Positions 35,155 to 44,272 of a DNA stretch of 64,000 bases are shown here, one piece after another. Numbering within the stretch: the stretch's first letter is position 1; each line of letters starts with the position of its first letter. Origin of the DNA: Pseudomonas viridiflava (lineage in GTDB: Bacteria > Pseudomonadota > Gammaproteobacteria > Pseudomonadales > Pseudomonadaceae); the NCBI RefSeq assembly GCF_900602065.1, contig NZ_UWFN01000288.1, forward strand, positions 1 to 64,000, read 5' to 3'. Below the pieces are notes generated by a model. It did not search any database, was not told where the DNA came from, and saw nothing but the letters and a program-made list of their open reading frames with translations. Both the position numbers and the translations under genes were made by a program.

Positions 35155-36315
35155 TCAGAAATACTTCAACCAGGCAATGTCCTTACGCCGTGCCTTGAAG
35201 CTGGCGAACGCCTTCACAGCAGGGAACAATCCCACCGCCAGCAACACCGAGCAGAGCCACACCGCGCCCACCGAATCGAAGCCAAAATAATTACCTTTGT
35301 TCGTGCCCCATATCGCCACGGCGATCAGGTACAGAATCTTCAGCACATACAGGTGCAGCAGGTAGAGGAACATCGGCGCAGCACCGAACACCAACAGCGG
35401 CTTGAACCACGCCCGCCCCGCCGCCTTTTCGAACCAGACCAGCAACAACATACCGATGCCCAGCGTCAGGCTGAGGAACAGCAGTGACGGCGGGTACTTG
35501 GTGATGTTGAAAAAGCTCATCAACGTCTGCACGCCGGTCTCACCGATTGACCAAGGCTTCTCGCCGTAACCATTAACCAGACGCAACAGGAAGAACAGCA
35601 CCAGCAGACCCAGGCCGGACAACACCAGCCTGTTTTGACGCTTGAGTGAATCTGCCTTGGAGGCGAACCACGGGCCCGCCGCGTAACCCAGTGCGATCAC
35701 ACCAATCCACGGCAACAGCGGATATGAGGTGCGCAGACGCAGGCCATCCCAAGGCACCAACCAACCGCGATCATGCAGGATCGCCCATGGCACATACATC
35801 GCCGATTCCTGGGTGAAGTGCAAAGCATCCAGCAAGTTATGCCCGGCAATGATCACCACGCCAATCACCACCAACGCGGGTCTCGGCAGCCGCACCAGGA
35901 TTGCCAACGCCACCATGCTCAAGCCAATGGCCCAGATCACCTGCAGGTAAACCGTAGTCGGCGGGAACTGGAAGGTCCAGGCAAAGTTGACCAGCGTGAC
36001 TTCCAGCGCAATCAGGAACAGCCCGCGCTTGAACAGAAAGCCCGACACCTCGCTCGCCCCGTGGCGTTCGCCATAGAGGTAAGCCGACAGCCCGGTCAGG
36101 AAGATGAACAGCGGCGCGCACAGATGCGCCAGCGTGCGGCTGAAAAACAATTCGGGCGGCGTGGTGGTCACGTCCATCGGGTCTGAAACCTGCAGATGCA
36201 GAAGGAAGGTTTCCCGAACGTGGTCGAGCAACATGAACAGAATGATCAGGCCGCGCAACGCGTCGATCGATTGCAATCGAGTGGAAGCCAACGGCTTCAA
36301 AGGATGGGTGGTCAT
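35155..36315 (-). CDS. Membrane protein of the heparan-alpha-glucosaminide N-acetyltransferase (DUF1624) group
   Basis: A multi-spanning membrane protein of 386 residues. Near the N-terminus is SIDALRGLIILFMLLDHVRE, typical of DUF1624 and related acyltransferase-3-like membrane proteins, with further spans carrying FIFLTGLSAYLYG and LFLSLTLGIGMLLL. The start at 36315 (MTTHPL) keeps the usual short leader; 36327 is an alternative. The substrate is unknown. It converges on the Zur-regulated pair and diverges from the next binding-protein gene. Confidence 0.78.
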   Translation of the reverse strand: MTTHPLKPLASTRLQSIDALRGLIILFMLLDHVRETFLLHLQVSDPMDVTTTPPELFFSRTLAHLCAPLFIFLTGLSAYLYGERHGASEVSGFLFKRGLFLIALEVTLVNFAWTFQFPPTTVYLQVIWAIGLSMVALAILVRLPRPALVVIGVVIIAGHNLLDALHFTQESAMYVPWAILHDRGWLVPWDGLRLRTSYPLLPWIGVIALGYAAGPWFASKADSLKRQNRLVLSGLGLLVLFFLLRLVNGYGEKPWSIGETGVQTLMSFFNITKYPPSLLFLSLTLGIGMLLLVWFEKAAGRAWFKPLLVFGAAPMFLYLLHLYVLKILYLIAVAIWGTNKGNYFGFDSVGAVWLCSVLLAVGLFPAVKAFASFKARRKDIAWLKYF

Positions 36316-36404
36316 TGAAAAGCTCATGGTGAGGGATTGGTGCCAAAACGGATCAGAAAACTGCAATTGTCTGCATGCTGCAGGCCTTGAAAACGGTCAT
36401 AGAT

Positions 36405-36417
36405 GTTATGTTATATC
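36405..36417. promoter_or_regulatory. Weak Zur-like sequence
   Basis: GTTATGTTATATC matches the Zur-box core at 10 of 12 informative positions and lies about 90 bases upstream of the acyltransferase-like gene. The region is AT-rich, so chance is a real possibility. The neighbouring 36492-36503 is a perfect TTATTTAAATAA palindrome of unknown meaning. Confidence 0.3.
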
Positions 36418-36568
36418 AAAATTTAAGACAATTATTCCGCACGTTTGCCCCGGGCTATGGAGGAATGTCGGCCTAACGTTATTCACTAATGTTATTTAAA
36501 TAATTATTCTTATACCTATATCGTCTGCCCATCGCTTACCCTTTTTCTGCTAAACGCTGGAGCACGGC

Positions 36569-37606
36569 ATGACCAACACCTCGACGCGTCGCCCTCGACT
36601 TTCCCGGCTGGCCACTTCACTGGGCCTGGCCGCCACGCTGCTGACCGGCAGCCTTGCCATGCCGACCGCTGCTCAGGCCGAAGGCCAACTGCGCATCGCC
36701 GAGCAGTTCGGCATCGTTTATCTGTTGCTCAATGTGGTGCGCGATCAGAACCTGATTGAGAAACACGGCAAAGCGGATGGCGTGGACATCAAGGTCGACT
36801 GGACACAATTGTCGGGCGGCGCGGCGGTCAATGACGCACTGCTGACCGGTGCTGTGGATATTGCCGGTGCGGGTGTCGGGCCATTGCTGACCATCTGGGA
36901 CCGAACCCACGGCAAGCAGAACGTCAAGGCCGTGGCTTCGCTGGGTAACTTCCCCTACTACCTGGTCAGCAACAATCCCAACGTGAAAACCATTGCCGAC
37001 TTCACCGAGAAAGATCGCATCGCAGTGCCTGCGGTGAGCGTTTCGGTTCAGTCGCGTTATCTGCAATATGCGTCTGCCAAGCTCTGGGGCGATGCGGAAT
37101 ATGCCCGTCTGGACAAATACACCGTCAGCCTGCCGCACCCTGATGCGGCCGCAAGCATTATTGCAGGCGGCACCGAACTGACCGGGCACTTCTCCAACCC
37201 GCCCTTCCAGGAGCAGGAAGTAGCCGCCAAAGGCGTGCATGTGGTGCTCAACACCTACGACCTGCTCGGCCCGAACTCGCCAACACTGCTGTTCGCCACC
37301 GAGAAATTCCGCAACGAGAACCCGAAGACCTACAAGGCGTTCATTGAGGCGCTGAGCGAAGCTGAAGACTTCATTCGTAAAGACAAAGGCGCTGCGGCAG
37401 ACACTTACATCCGCGTCACCAAAGCCAAGATTGATCGGGATGCGCTGCTGAAAATCATCGACAACAAGGACTTCGAATTCACCATCACGCCGAAGAACAC
37501 TTACCCACTGGCCGAATTCCTGCACCGCGTCGGCGCGATCAAGAACAAGCCTGCGTCGTGGAAGGACTACTTCTTCCAGGATGCGAAGCCGTTGCAGGGT
37601 AGCTGA
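36569..37606 (+). CDS. Orphan ABC substrate-binding protein (nitrate/sulfonate/NMT1 type)
   Basis: A 345-residue exported protein with a long twin-Arg-free signal region ending PTAAQAEG. It has the two-lobed binding fold of the TauA/SsuA/NrtA group (LRIAEQFGIVYLLLNVVRD, GAVDIAGAGVGPLLTIWDR, ASIIAGGTELTGHFSNPPFQ). No permease or ATPase gene is adjacent, so it must use a distant partner or serve another role. The ligand is unknown. Confidence 0.82.
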   Translation: MTNTSTRRPRLSRLATSLGLAATLLTGSLAMPTAAQAEGQLRIAEQFGIVYLLLNVVRDQNLIEKHGKADGVDIKVDWTQLSGGAAVNDALLTGAVDIAGAGVGPLLTIWDRTHGKQNVKAVASLGNFPYYLVSNNPNVKTIADFTEKDRIAVPAVSVSVQSRYLQYASAKLWGDAEYARLDKYTVSLPHPDAAASIIAGGTELTGHFSNPPFQEQEVAAKGVHVVLNTYDLLGPNSPTLLFATEKFRNENPKTYKAFIEALSEAEDFIRKDKGAAADTYIRVTKAKIDRDALLKIIDNKDFEFTITPKNTYPLAEFLHRVGAIKNKPASWKDYFFQDAKPLQGS

Positions 37607-37617
37607 GATTAAAATAC

Positions 37618-37693
37618 CGGTAGGAGCTGCCGAAGGCTGCGATGGCGGTGTTTCAGGATGATCGCTTTCGTAACCTTCGGCAGCTCCTACAGG
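37618..37693. repeat. REPIN, GAGCTGCCGAAGG type
   Basis: Doublet between convergent genes. The left end reads CGGTAGGAG, and one arm has AACCTTCGG in place of AGCCTTCGG. Confidence 0.9.
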
Positions 37694-37721
37694 GTCCAGC
37701 TCAAGTCTTTGGCAGACGCTC

Positions 37722-38477
37722 TTATTCGACCCCCCGCAACCCACTCATCAACTCATCCCGGCACTTGAGCAGCGCTTTCTCGATGCTTTCCCTGGCCTGG
37801 GCAATTCGCCAGGCCGGGCCCGCGACGTCAATCGAGTAGAAGCCCTGCGGGGTCTGCATACTCACGGCCACCGATGCAACGCCCTGGGTGTGTTCTTCAT
37901 TGCCAAACGCGATTCCGGTTTGCCGGATGTCATCCAGTTGCTCCAGCAGCAGCGGCAAGGTCAGGGTATTGGCCGTCAGTTGCTTGATTTTGCGGCCGAT
38001 CAATTTGATCACTGACTCGTTGTCCATCCTGGCCAACAAGGCTTTACCACCGCCAATGCCATAGATGTTCAGAATGCCCCCGGGACCGGAAGAAACCCTC
38101 AAGGAATGACTCGACACCACGGTGTGCAAAATCAATAGCTCGGCCCCCGCAGCACTGGCCAGCACAATGGTTTCGCCGGTTTCCACCCCCAGCCTTTCAA
38201 GGTAAGGCCGCGCCTTCTGCACGATGTCCACATGGCTGTGAGAAGCGAGGCGCATCAACGCTGGCCCCAGACAGATTCCGCCTCGCCCGTGAACTTCCAA
38301 CAGCCCTTCCAACGCCAAAGCGTCGACCAACCGCTGCACTGTCGAGCGGGGCAATTCGCAACGTTTGGCGATTTCCCCAAGGCTCAAGCCAGCGGGCTCT
38401 CCCTCAAGGCTGCGCAAGATAGCTGCTGCCCGGGAAATAACCTGCACGCCACCGCGATCTGAATCCGTCGTTGTCAT
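37722..38477 (-). CDS. IclR-family regulator of the adjacent efflux operon
   Basis: A 251-residue IclR-type regulator: N-terminal helix-turn-helix (SLGEIAKRCELPRSTVQRLVDAL) and C-terminal effector domain (GIGGGKALLARM, EEHTQGVASVAVSM). It diverges from the three-gene efflux operon with an 86-base gap. TtgV and TtgT, which are IclR-family repressors of solvent-efflux operons, give a precedent. The ATG at 38477 is preferred over a GTG six bases upstream. Confidence 0.88.
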   Translation of the reverse strand: MTTTDSDRGGVQVISRAAAILRSLEGEPAGLSLGEIAKRCELPRSTVQRLVDALALEGLLEVHGRGGICLGPALMRLASHSHVDIVQKARPYLERLGVETGETIVLASAAGAELLILHTVVSSHSLRVSSGPGGILNIYGIGGGKALLARMDNESVIKLIGRKIKQLTANTLTLPLLLEQLDDIRQTGIAFGNEEHTQGVASVAVSMQTPQGFYSIDVAGPAWRIAQARESIEKALLKCRDELMSGLRGVE

Positions 38478-38495
38478 GGACACACCTTGTCATAA

Positions 38496-38519
38496 GTACC
38501 ACTGATTGATACAGTGTAC
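38496..38519. promoter_or_regulatory. Inverted repeat between the IclR gene and the efflux operon
   Basis: GTACCACTG and CAGTGTAC flank a 7-base centre (ATTGATA), an inverted repeat with one unpaired base. Its location between divergent starts makes it the best candidate operator for the IclR protein. Confidence 0.5.
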
Positions 38520-38563
38520 CGCCTTGCAGTTAATAGCTGAAACACCCTCAGCAGGATTTTTAC

Positions 38564-40093
38564 GTGTCAGCGCCTTCACCACCCCCCTCTCCTACTCCCT
38601 TTACACTTCGTCTGGCACTGGGTCTGATCGGCGTCCTGATTGCTGCGCTGACCTCGGGGATCAATGACCGCGTCACAGATATCACGCTGGCCGACATTCT
38701 AGGTGTGTATGGGCTGGGACACGATGACGGCACGTGGATCAGCTCGGTCTACGCCGCTGCCGAAGTGTCGGCAATGATGCTCGCCCCCTGGTTTGCAGTG
38801 ACCTTTTCCCTGCGCCGCTTTGCCATAGTCGCGACGTTCGCTTTCACCTTTTTCGGCGCAATCATCCCCTTTGCGCCCAATCTGGAAAGTCTAGTGACTC
38901 TGCGTCTTTTGCAGGGCATTGCGGGCGGTGCTTTACCACCGTTGCTGATGACTGCAGCACTGCGATTTCTCCCATGGCATATCAAGCTGTACGGTTTGTC
39001 TGCCTATGCGCTGACGGCGACTTTCGGCCCCAATCTGGCCATGCCACTGGCTGCACTCTGGACCGAAGGCGTCGACTGGCGAATGGTGTTCTGGCAGATC
39101 ATCCCTTCCGGGCTGATCGGCGCGGCGCTCATCGCGTATGGACTGCCTCAAGACCCGTTGCGTCTTGAGCGTTTCAGGCAAGCCGACTGGCGTGGGGCGC
39201 TGTTAGGGGTGAGCGGTATCTCGATGCTGGTCATCGCCCTCACGCAAGGCGAACGTCTGGACTGGCTCAATTCGCCGCTGATCAGCTTCCTGTTGCTGGG
39301 TGCTGCCGTGTGTCTGCCCGCGTTTCTGATCAACGAATGGTTCCACCCATTGCCGCTGTTCAAGCTGCAATTGCTCAAGCGTCGAAACTTCAGCTATGGC
39401 CTGATCACGTTGTGCCTGTTTCTGTTCATCGGCCTGGCGGGCAGTGCAATCCCGGCGTCTTACCTGACTCAGATTCAAGGCTATCGCCCGCTGCAAACAA
39501 TGCCTACGGCGTTGATCATCGCCCTGCCGCAACTGCTGATTGCACCGCTGGTGGCGCTGGCAATCAACCGCAACTGGGTCGACTCACGCTATGTGATTGC
39601 CTTCGGCCTCGGCTTGCTGACCCTCGCCTGCCTGGGCGGCTCGCAGATCACCAGTGAATGGATTCGCGATGACTTCTACCTGCTGCAATTGCTCCACACC
39701 TTTGGCCAACCCATGGTCGTGGTGCCGCTGCTGATGAATGCAACCGGCGTGATTCAACCCCTTGAAGGGCCGTTTGCATCATCCATGGTCAATACGCTGC
39801 GCGGGCTGTTTTCAGTGATTGCCGGGGCCGCGCTGGAAAACTTTGTCACCCATCGTGAGCACTTCCATTCCAACGTCCTGCTGGACGGCGTGGGCTCCAG
39901 GCTGCAAGGCCTGGAGCCCTTGCACAGCATGCAAAGCACCGCTGCGCTGGCCCGTCAGGTCAAGGAACAAGCCTACGTTTTGAGTTTCAGTGATGCCTTT
40001 CTCGCATTGCTGGCCGTCATCGGCGTTTTGCTGGTCATTCTGCTGACCCTGCCCAAGCGCGCCTATCCACCGCAACCTCCGGTACCGTCATGA
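38564..40093 (+). CDS. MFS efflux transporter, DHA2 (EmrB-like)
   Basis: A 509-residue major-facilitator exporter with fourteen hydrophobic segments, of the 14-span DHA2 drug:H+ antiporter family. It begins at a GTG with GCAGGA seven bases upstream. GTWISSVYAAAEVSAMMLAPW and LRLLQGIAGGALPPLLM correspond to the first-half DHA2 motifs. It is coupled by ATGA overlap to the HlyD-type gene, so the three proteins likely form an inner-to-outer-membrane pump. Substrate unknown. Confidence 0.88.
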   Translation: MSAPSPPPSPTPFTLRLALGLIGVLIAALTSGINDRVTDITLADILGVYGLGHDDGTWISSVYAAAEVSAMMLAPWFAVTFSLRRFAIVATFAFTFFGAIIPFAPNLESLVTLRLLQGIAGGALPPLLMTAALRFLPWHIKLYGLSAYALTATFGPNLAMPLAALWTEGVDWRMVFWQIIPSGLIGAALIAYGLPQDPLRLERFRQADWRGALLGVSGISMLVIALTQGERLDWLNSPLISFLLLGAAVCLPAFLINEWFHPLPLFKLQLLKRRNFSYGLITLCLFLFIGLAGSAIPASYLTQIQGYRPLQTMPTALIIALPQLLIAPLVALAINRNWVDSRYVIAFGLGLLTLACLGGSQITSEWIRDDFYLLQLLHTFGQPMVVVPLLMNATGVIQPLEGPFASSMVNTLRGLFSVIAGAALENFVTHREHFHSNVLLDGVGSRLQGLEPLHSMQSTAALARQVKEQAYVLSFSDAFLALLAVIGVLLVILLTLPKRAYPPQPPVPS

Positions 40094-41121
40094 AACAGCA
40101 CAGAACCGCCCTCTCCCTGGCCTGCGTCGCCGTCATTGTTTGCGTGGTCTACATCAGCTATCGCCTGATCAGCGGCGGGACCGTGCAACACACCGACGAC
40201 GCTTACATCCGCGCCGACTCGGTGCTGGTTGCGCCACGTCTTTCCGGGCAGATCATCAGGATTGCCGTGGAAGACAACCAGCGGGTCAAGGCCGGTGACT
40301 TGCTGGCTGAGATAGACAACGCTGATTACCGGGTCGCACAACTGTCGGCCAAAGCCAACGTCGAGGCGGCGTCCGCGCAGATCCAGAACCTGCAGGCCAG
40401 CATCGAACGGCAAAAGGCGGTCATTGATCAAACCGCTGCGACCACCCGCGCCACCGCTGCATCACTCAAGTTCGCCCAGGAAAACGCCAAGCGCTACCTG
40501 AACCTCTCCAACGCCGGAGCCGGTACTCAGCAGGAACGACAGAAAGCAGATGCAGAGTTGCTCGGCTGGCAGGCCGCGCGTGATCGCGATGAAGCCTCGC
40601 GAGTTGCAGCGTCGAAAAGTCTGGATGTGCTCAAAGCGCAACTGGAAGTCGCCCGGGCAGCGCTGGCCAAAGATCAGGCGGCGTTGCAACAGGCTGACCT
40701 GAACCTGTCCTACACGCGGATCACAGCACCGCAAGACGGCATGATTGGCCAGCGCTCAGTCCGAGTCGGCGCCTATGTTTCGCAAGGCCAGGCGCTAATG
40801 GCGGTGGTGCCATTGCAGGACGCCTTCGTGGTGGCCAACTTTCGCGAAACCCAGCTCGCTCACATGCAGCCGCAGCAGAAAGTCGAACTGACGGTGGATA
40901 GCTTTCCTGACCACACGTTCAGTGGCTACATCGACAGCATAGCCCCGGCGACCGGCGTCTCGTTCTCGCCCATTGCGCCGGACAACGCGACGGGGAACTT
41001 CACCAAAGTCACTCAGCGGCTGCCGGTCAAAATCAGATTCGACGCCGACCAACCCGACCTGCAGAAGCTGCGTATCGGCATGTCGGTCGTGGCGCGTATC
41101 GACACCGCGCAGGAGCATTGA
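40090..41121 (+). CDS. HlyD/EmrA-type membrane fusion protein
   Basis: A 343-residue periplasmic adaptor anchored by an N-terminal membrane segment (ALSLACVAVIVCVVYISYRL). A lipoyl-like half motif (HTDDAYIRADSVLVAPRLSG) is followed by a helical hairpin rich in Ala, Gln and Lys, the second half motif (LNLSYTRITAPQDGMIGQRSV) and a beta-barrel region. It links the MFS pump to the outer-membrane channel. Confidence 0.92.
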   Translation: MKQHRTALSLACVAVIVCVVYISYRLISGGTVQHTDDAYIRADSVLVAPRLSGQIIRIAVEDNQRVKAGDLLAEIDNADYRVAQLSAKANVEAASAQIQNLQASIERQKAVIDQTAATTRATAASLKFAQENAKRYLNLSNAGAGTQQERQKADAELLGWQAARDRDEASRVAASKSLDVLKAQLEVARAALAKDQAALQQADLNLSYTRITAPQDGMIGQRSVRVGAYVSQGQALMAVVPLQDAFVVANFRETQLAHMQPQQKVELTVDSFPDHTFSGYIDSIAPATGVSFSPIAPDNATGNFTKVTQRLPVKIRFDADQPDLQKLRIGMSVVARIDTAQEH

Positions 41122-41122
41122 T

Positions 41123-42532
41123 ATGAAGCGCTGCCTGCTGTTTGCCGCCATGCTCAGCCTGGGTGCCTGCTCGGTCGGCCCGGACTTTCAGCGCCCACAA
41201 GCGCCACTGCCAGAGACCTGGCAAAACACCTTGCATCCCGGCACTGCTCCCGGCAGCCCGGCTGACAGCCAATGGTGGCAGCAATTGGGCGACCCGCAAC
41301 TGACTGCACTGGTGGAGCGCGCCGCCAAGGCCAATCTCGACGTGCGCGCCGCGAGCAATCGGCTTGAGCAAAGCCGGGTGATGCGTCAGGTCACCGGCAG
41401 CCAGCAACTGCCCGGCGTAGCCGCCAATGGCAGCTATCGCCGTGCGCGCAACAGCGCCGAAGGCCTTAATGATCCCTCAGGCGAACAGGGTCAGGCGCCG
41501 TTTGAATTGTGGAGCAGCACGCTGGATGCCAGTTGGGAACTTGACCTCTGGGGCCATGTGCGGCGCAACGTCGAAGCCGCCGATGCGCAGATCGAGCTGA
41601 CCCAGGCTCAACGTGACGGCGTGCTGTTGAGCATCGCTGCCGAAACCGCCACCGACTACATTCGCCTGCGCGGTGTACAGGCCAAACTCGGTGTCGCGCG
41701 GCAGAACCTGGAGATCGCCAAACAAAGTCGACAGCTGACTCAGGCACGCTTCGACAATGGCGTGACCACCAATCTTGATACCTCCAACGCGGCTGCACAG
41801 GTGGCGACCATCGAGGCTGTCATCCCGACGCTGGGTGCCGAGCAGGATCGCCTGATCAACGCCCTGAGTTATCTGCTCGCCGAACCGCCTCGTGCATTGA
41901 GCGCTGAACTGCTCGAACCGAAAAGCATTCCTCATCCGGCACCTGACGTACCGCTGGGCCTGCCCTCGGAACTGGCTTGGCGGCGCCCGGACATTCAACA
42001 AAGCGAAGCTGCGCTGCACCGGGCCACGGCGGCAATTGGCATTGCGCAAGCGGATTTCTATCCACGCATCAGCCTTGGCGCCAGTTTCGGCACACAAGCG
42101 CTGGACGGCTCGGATGTCGGTGCGTGGAGTTCTCGCCAATGGACCTACGGACCGAGCCTGTACCTGCCGATTTTCCAGGGCGGACGCCTGACCGGCACCC
42201 TGGAATTGCGCAAGCGTCAGGAGCAGGAGGCGGCGCTGAATTATCAGCAAGTGGTGCTCAGCGCCTGGCATGAAGTCGATAACGCCATGACCGACTATGC
42301 CGCAGAGAAGCAGAAGCACACTGCCCTGCAGGAAGCCGTCAGCCAGAACAACATCGCGCTGAGCACCGCCCGCGATCGCTACACCCAAGGCGCGGCGGAC
42401 TTCATCAACGTGCTGAATGTGCAGCGGGCGTTGCTGGATACCCAAAGTGCGCTGGTGGATAGCTCGACGGCCGCCGCCATTGACCGGATCAGGCTGTACC
42501 GCGCACTGGGCGGTGGTTGGCCAAAGGGGTGA
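41123..42532 (+). CDS. Outer-membrane efflux lipoprotein, NodT/OprM type
   Basis: A TolC-like channel of 469 residues with a lipoprotein signal; the lipobox LGAC places the lipidated Cys at residue 16. The two repeats are clear: WWQQLGDPQLTALVERAAKAN near the start and QADFYPRISLGASFG, then GGRLTGTLELRKRQEQEAAL in the second half. It begins one base after the HlyD-type stop. The ATG at 41123 is preceded by AGGAG; longer frames upstream lie inside the adaptor gene. Confidence 0.93.
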   Translation: MKRCLLFAAMLSLGACSVGPDFQRPQAPLPETWQNTLHPGTAPGSPADSQWWQQLGDPQLTALVERAAKANLDVRAASNRLEQSRVMRQVTGSQQLPGVAANGSYRRARNSAEGLNDPSGEQGQAPFELWSSTLDASWELDLWGHVRRNVEAADAQIELTQAQRDGVLLSIAAETATDYIRLRGVQAKLGVARQNLEIAKQSRQLTQARFDNGVTTNLDTSNAAAQVATIEAVIPTLGAEQDRLINALSYLLAEPPRALSAELLEPKSIPHPAPDVPLGLPSELAWRRPDIQQSEAALHRATAAIGIAQADFYPRISLGASFGTQALDGSDVGAWSSRQWTYGPSLYLPIFQGGRLTGTLELRKRQEQEAALNYQQVVLSAWHEVDNAMTDYAAEKQKHTALQEAVSQNNIALSTARDRYTQGAADFINVLNVQRALLDTQSALVDSSTAAAIDRIRLYRALGGGWPKG

Positions 42533-42553
42533 AATGCGGCAGCCCTGCTGTCC

Positions 42554-42646
42554 CTGTGGGACCGAATTCATTCGGGAAGGCGGTATTTCAATCAATACAA
42601 AGGCTGCGGATGTACTGGCCCCTTCGCGAATAAATTCGCTCCCACA
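42554..42646. repeat. REPIN, TGTGGGAGCGAATTC type, with diverged arms
   Basis: The left arm starts CTGTGGGACCGAATTCATTC and the right ends GAATAAATTCGCTCCCACA; the arms differ at a few positions. The MITE is inserted directly against its right end. Confidence 0.85.
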
Positions 42647-42877
42647 CAGACTGTGTGAAAACGTAGCGAGCGACGGCAAGACAAGCGCAACGAGCGGAGC
42701 GAGTAACAGCCGCAGGCTGGCCCGGAGGGTGAGCAAAGCGAATCAAAACAGCCGAAAAACGGCCGGGGTCGCGTCCGACTCTAGTGTTCTAAATGAGCAT
42801 TTTTCGCCTGTTTTTAACGCAGTATTGTGCGCGTAGCACCGAAGGTGCCCAGCCTGCAGTAGTTTTCACACAGTCTG
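42647..42877. mobile_element. 231-bp MITE-like element with 16-bp terminal repeats
   Basis: Perfect terminal inverted repeats CAGACTGTGTGAAAAC (42647-42662) and GTTTTCACACAGTCTG (42862-42877) bound a non-coding 231-base element. It is flanked by CACA on both sides (42643-42646 and 42878-42881), consistent with a 4-base target duplication. There is no transposase inside, so it would depend on one encoded elsewhere. Similar ends occur in Pseudomonas genomes as I recall, possibly derived from an IS5-group element. Confidence 0.8.
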
Positions 42878-42946
42878 CACAAGGAATTGAGTCTGCAGGC
42901 CAACATAGAGTTTCCCAAAGGGATAGGCACCATCCAGAAAATGCAT

Positions 42947-42985
42947 AAAAAAACAGGCTGCCCTCATGCCAAAGGAACAGCCTGT
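42947..42985 (-). terminator. Intrinsic terminator after exbD
   Basis: On the minus strand, 8-base arms ACAGGCTG and CAGCCTGT enclose 17 bases and are followed by seven T (42953-42947). It lies 36 bases after the exbD stop. Confidence 0.85.
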
Positions 42986-43020
42986 AAAAACAACGAAGTT
43001 TTTTGAATAGTTTCAGCCAG

Positions 43021-43422
43021 TCACTTGGCAGTGATCACCGACAATTTGGTAATCCCTGCCCGTTCGATGGACGCCATGGCGCGCGCCACTTCCCCGTAGT
43101 TCACCCCGTCGTCGGCCTGCAGTTGCACGCGTACGTCCGGGGCCTTTTCCTTGGCGGCCTTGAGGCTGGTTTCCAGCAGGTCCGGCTGGATTTCATCCTT
43201 GTTGATGAACAACTTGCCCTGCCCGTCAATGCTCACCACCAGCGGATCTTTTTGCTCCACTGGCGCGACGGACTCGGTCTTCGGCAAGTTGATCGGGATC
43301 GAGTTGGTCAGCAGTGGCGCGGTCACGATGAAGACCACCAGCAGCACCAGCATCACGTCTACCAGCGGCGTAACGTTGATCTCGCTCAGCACTTCGTCAC
43401 TGTCTTGGGTGGAGAAAGCCAT
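43021..43422 (-). CDS. exbD: ExbD, TonB energy-transduction subunit
   Basis: A 133-residue inner-membrane protein with one N-terminal membrane helix containing the proton-path Asp (INVTPLVDVMLVLLVVFIV) and a periplasmic domain. With ExbB it energises TonB-dependent receptors, two of which lie within this window. It starts one base after the exbB stop. Confidence 0.95.
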   Translation of the reverse strand: MAFSTQDSDEVLSEINVTPLVDVMLVLLVVFIVTAPLLTNSIPINLPKTESVAPVEQKDPLVVSIDGQGKLFINKDEIQPDLLETSLKAAKEKAPDVRVQLQADDGVNYGEVARAMASIERAGITKLSVITAK

Positions 43423-43423
43423 C

Positions 43424-44149
43424 TCAGGACGCCTCCTGCACTTTCTGACCAGTTGCCGGTGCAGCGTGCTTGTTCAATACGGGGTGCAGCAGGACGCGGA
43501 ACGAGTTCTTCTGCGCCAGGCTGTAGAAGTCGTGAGCGAAGTCGTCCAGATCCGCAGCCGTCAGCTTCAGGCGGCGCAGGAAGTAGTTGTAAACCAGCAC
43601 CGCAGGCACCGCGACCGCGATACCCACACCGGTGGCAACCAGTGCTGCACCGATCGGACCTGCAACCGTTTCCAGGCTCGCCGAACCCGCAGCGCTGATG
43701 CCTTTCAAGGCGGACATGATGCCCCAGACCGTACCGAACAGACCGATAAACGGCGAGGTGCTGCCGATACTGGCAACTACCGCAAGACCGGTTTCCAGCG
43801 AACGGCGCTCACGCACGATTTGCTGACGCAGGGCACGCTCCAGGCGGTCCTGATGATTGATCGCCTGACTCAGATCAGTGGCTTGCGCGCCATCCGGCAC
43901 CTGAATGGCGGCATAACCGGCCAACGCCACACGGGCTGCTGCGCCCGGTTGTTCCTGAGCCAGTTGTGCTGCGGAATCAAGGCTCGACGCGGCCCAGAAT
44001 TGCTTGTGGAATTTGCGATCCTGATTCTTCAGGCGGGTGAACTGAACGCCCTTGAGCAGGGCCAGGCCCCAGGTCGCAACGGAAAACAGGACCAGCAGCC
44101 AAATGACGGCGTGCTCGACGGATTCGAAAGGGGAAGCAAGTAGGTTCAT
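43424..44149 (-). CDS. exbB: ExbB, TonB energy-transduction subunit
   Basis: A 241-residue MotA/TolQ/ExbB proton-channel protein with three membrane segments. GLAVVASIGSTSPFIGLFGTVWGIM and GIAVAVPAVLVYNYFLRRLK are the conserved cores. The ATG at 44149 (MNLLASPFES) gives the usual start. Confidence 0.94.
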   Translation of the reverse strand: MNLLASPFESVEHAVIWLLVLFSVATWGLALLKGVQFTRLKNQDRKFHKQFWAASSLDSAAQLAQEQPGAAARVALAGYAAIQVPDGAQATDLSQAINHQDRLERALRQQIVRERRSLETGLAVVASIGSTSPFIGLFGTVWGIMSALKGISAAGSASLETVAGPIGAALVATGVGIAVAVPAVLVYNYFLRRLKLTAADLDDFAHDFYSLAQKNSFRVLLHPVLNKHAAPATGQKVQEAS

Positions 44150-44272
44150 GGCACGGCTCTCTCTGAACAAGGCATGTGTGGTGTAGCGATGCGCCTTTTG
44201 TTCAGGTAGCTCGCGAGGTCAATCTAATGTCTGGACTCTGGTCGGGTAGTGACCGAATCCTGACTGGAATAA

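Noticed and set aside
41477..42736. Open frame of 419 codons antisense to the outer-membrane channel gene
   Set aside because: Starts inside the REPIN/MITE region and has no recognisable features; the sense gene is certain.
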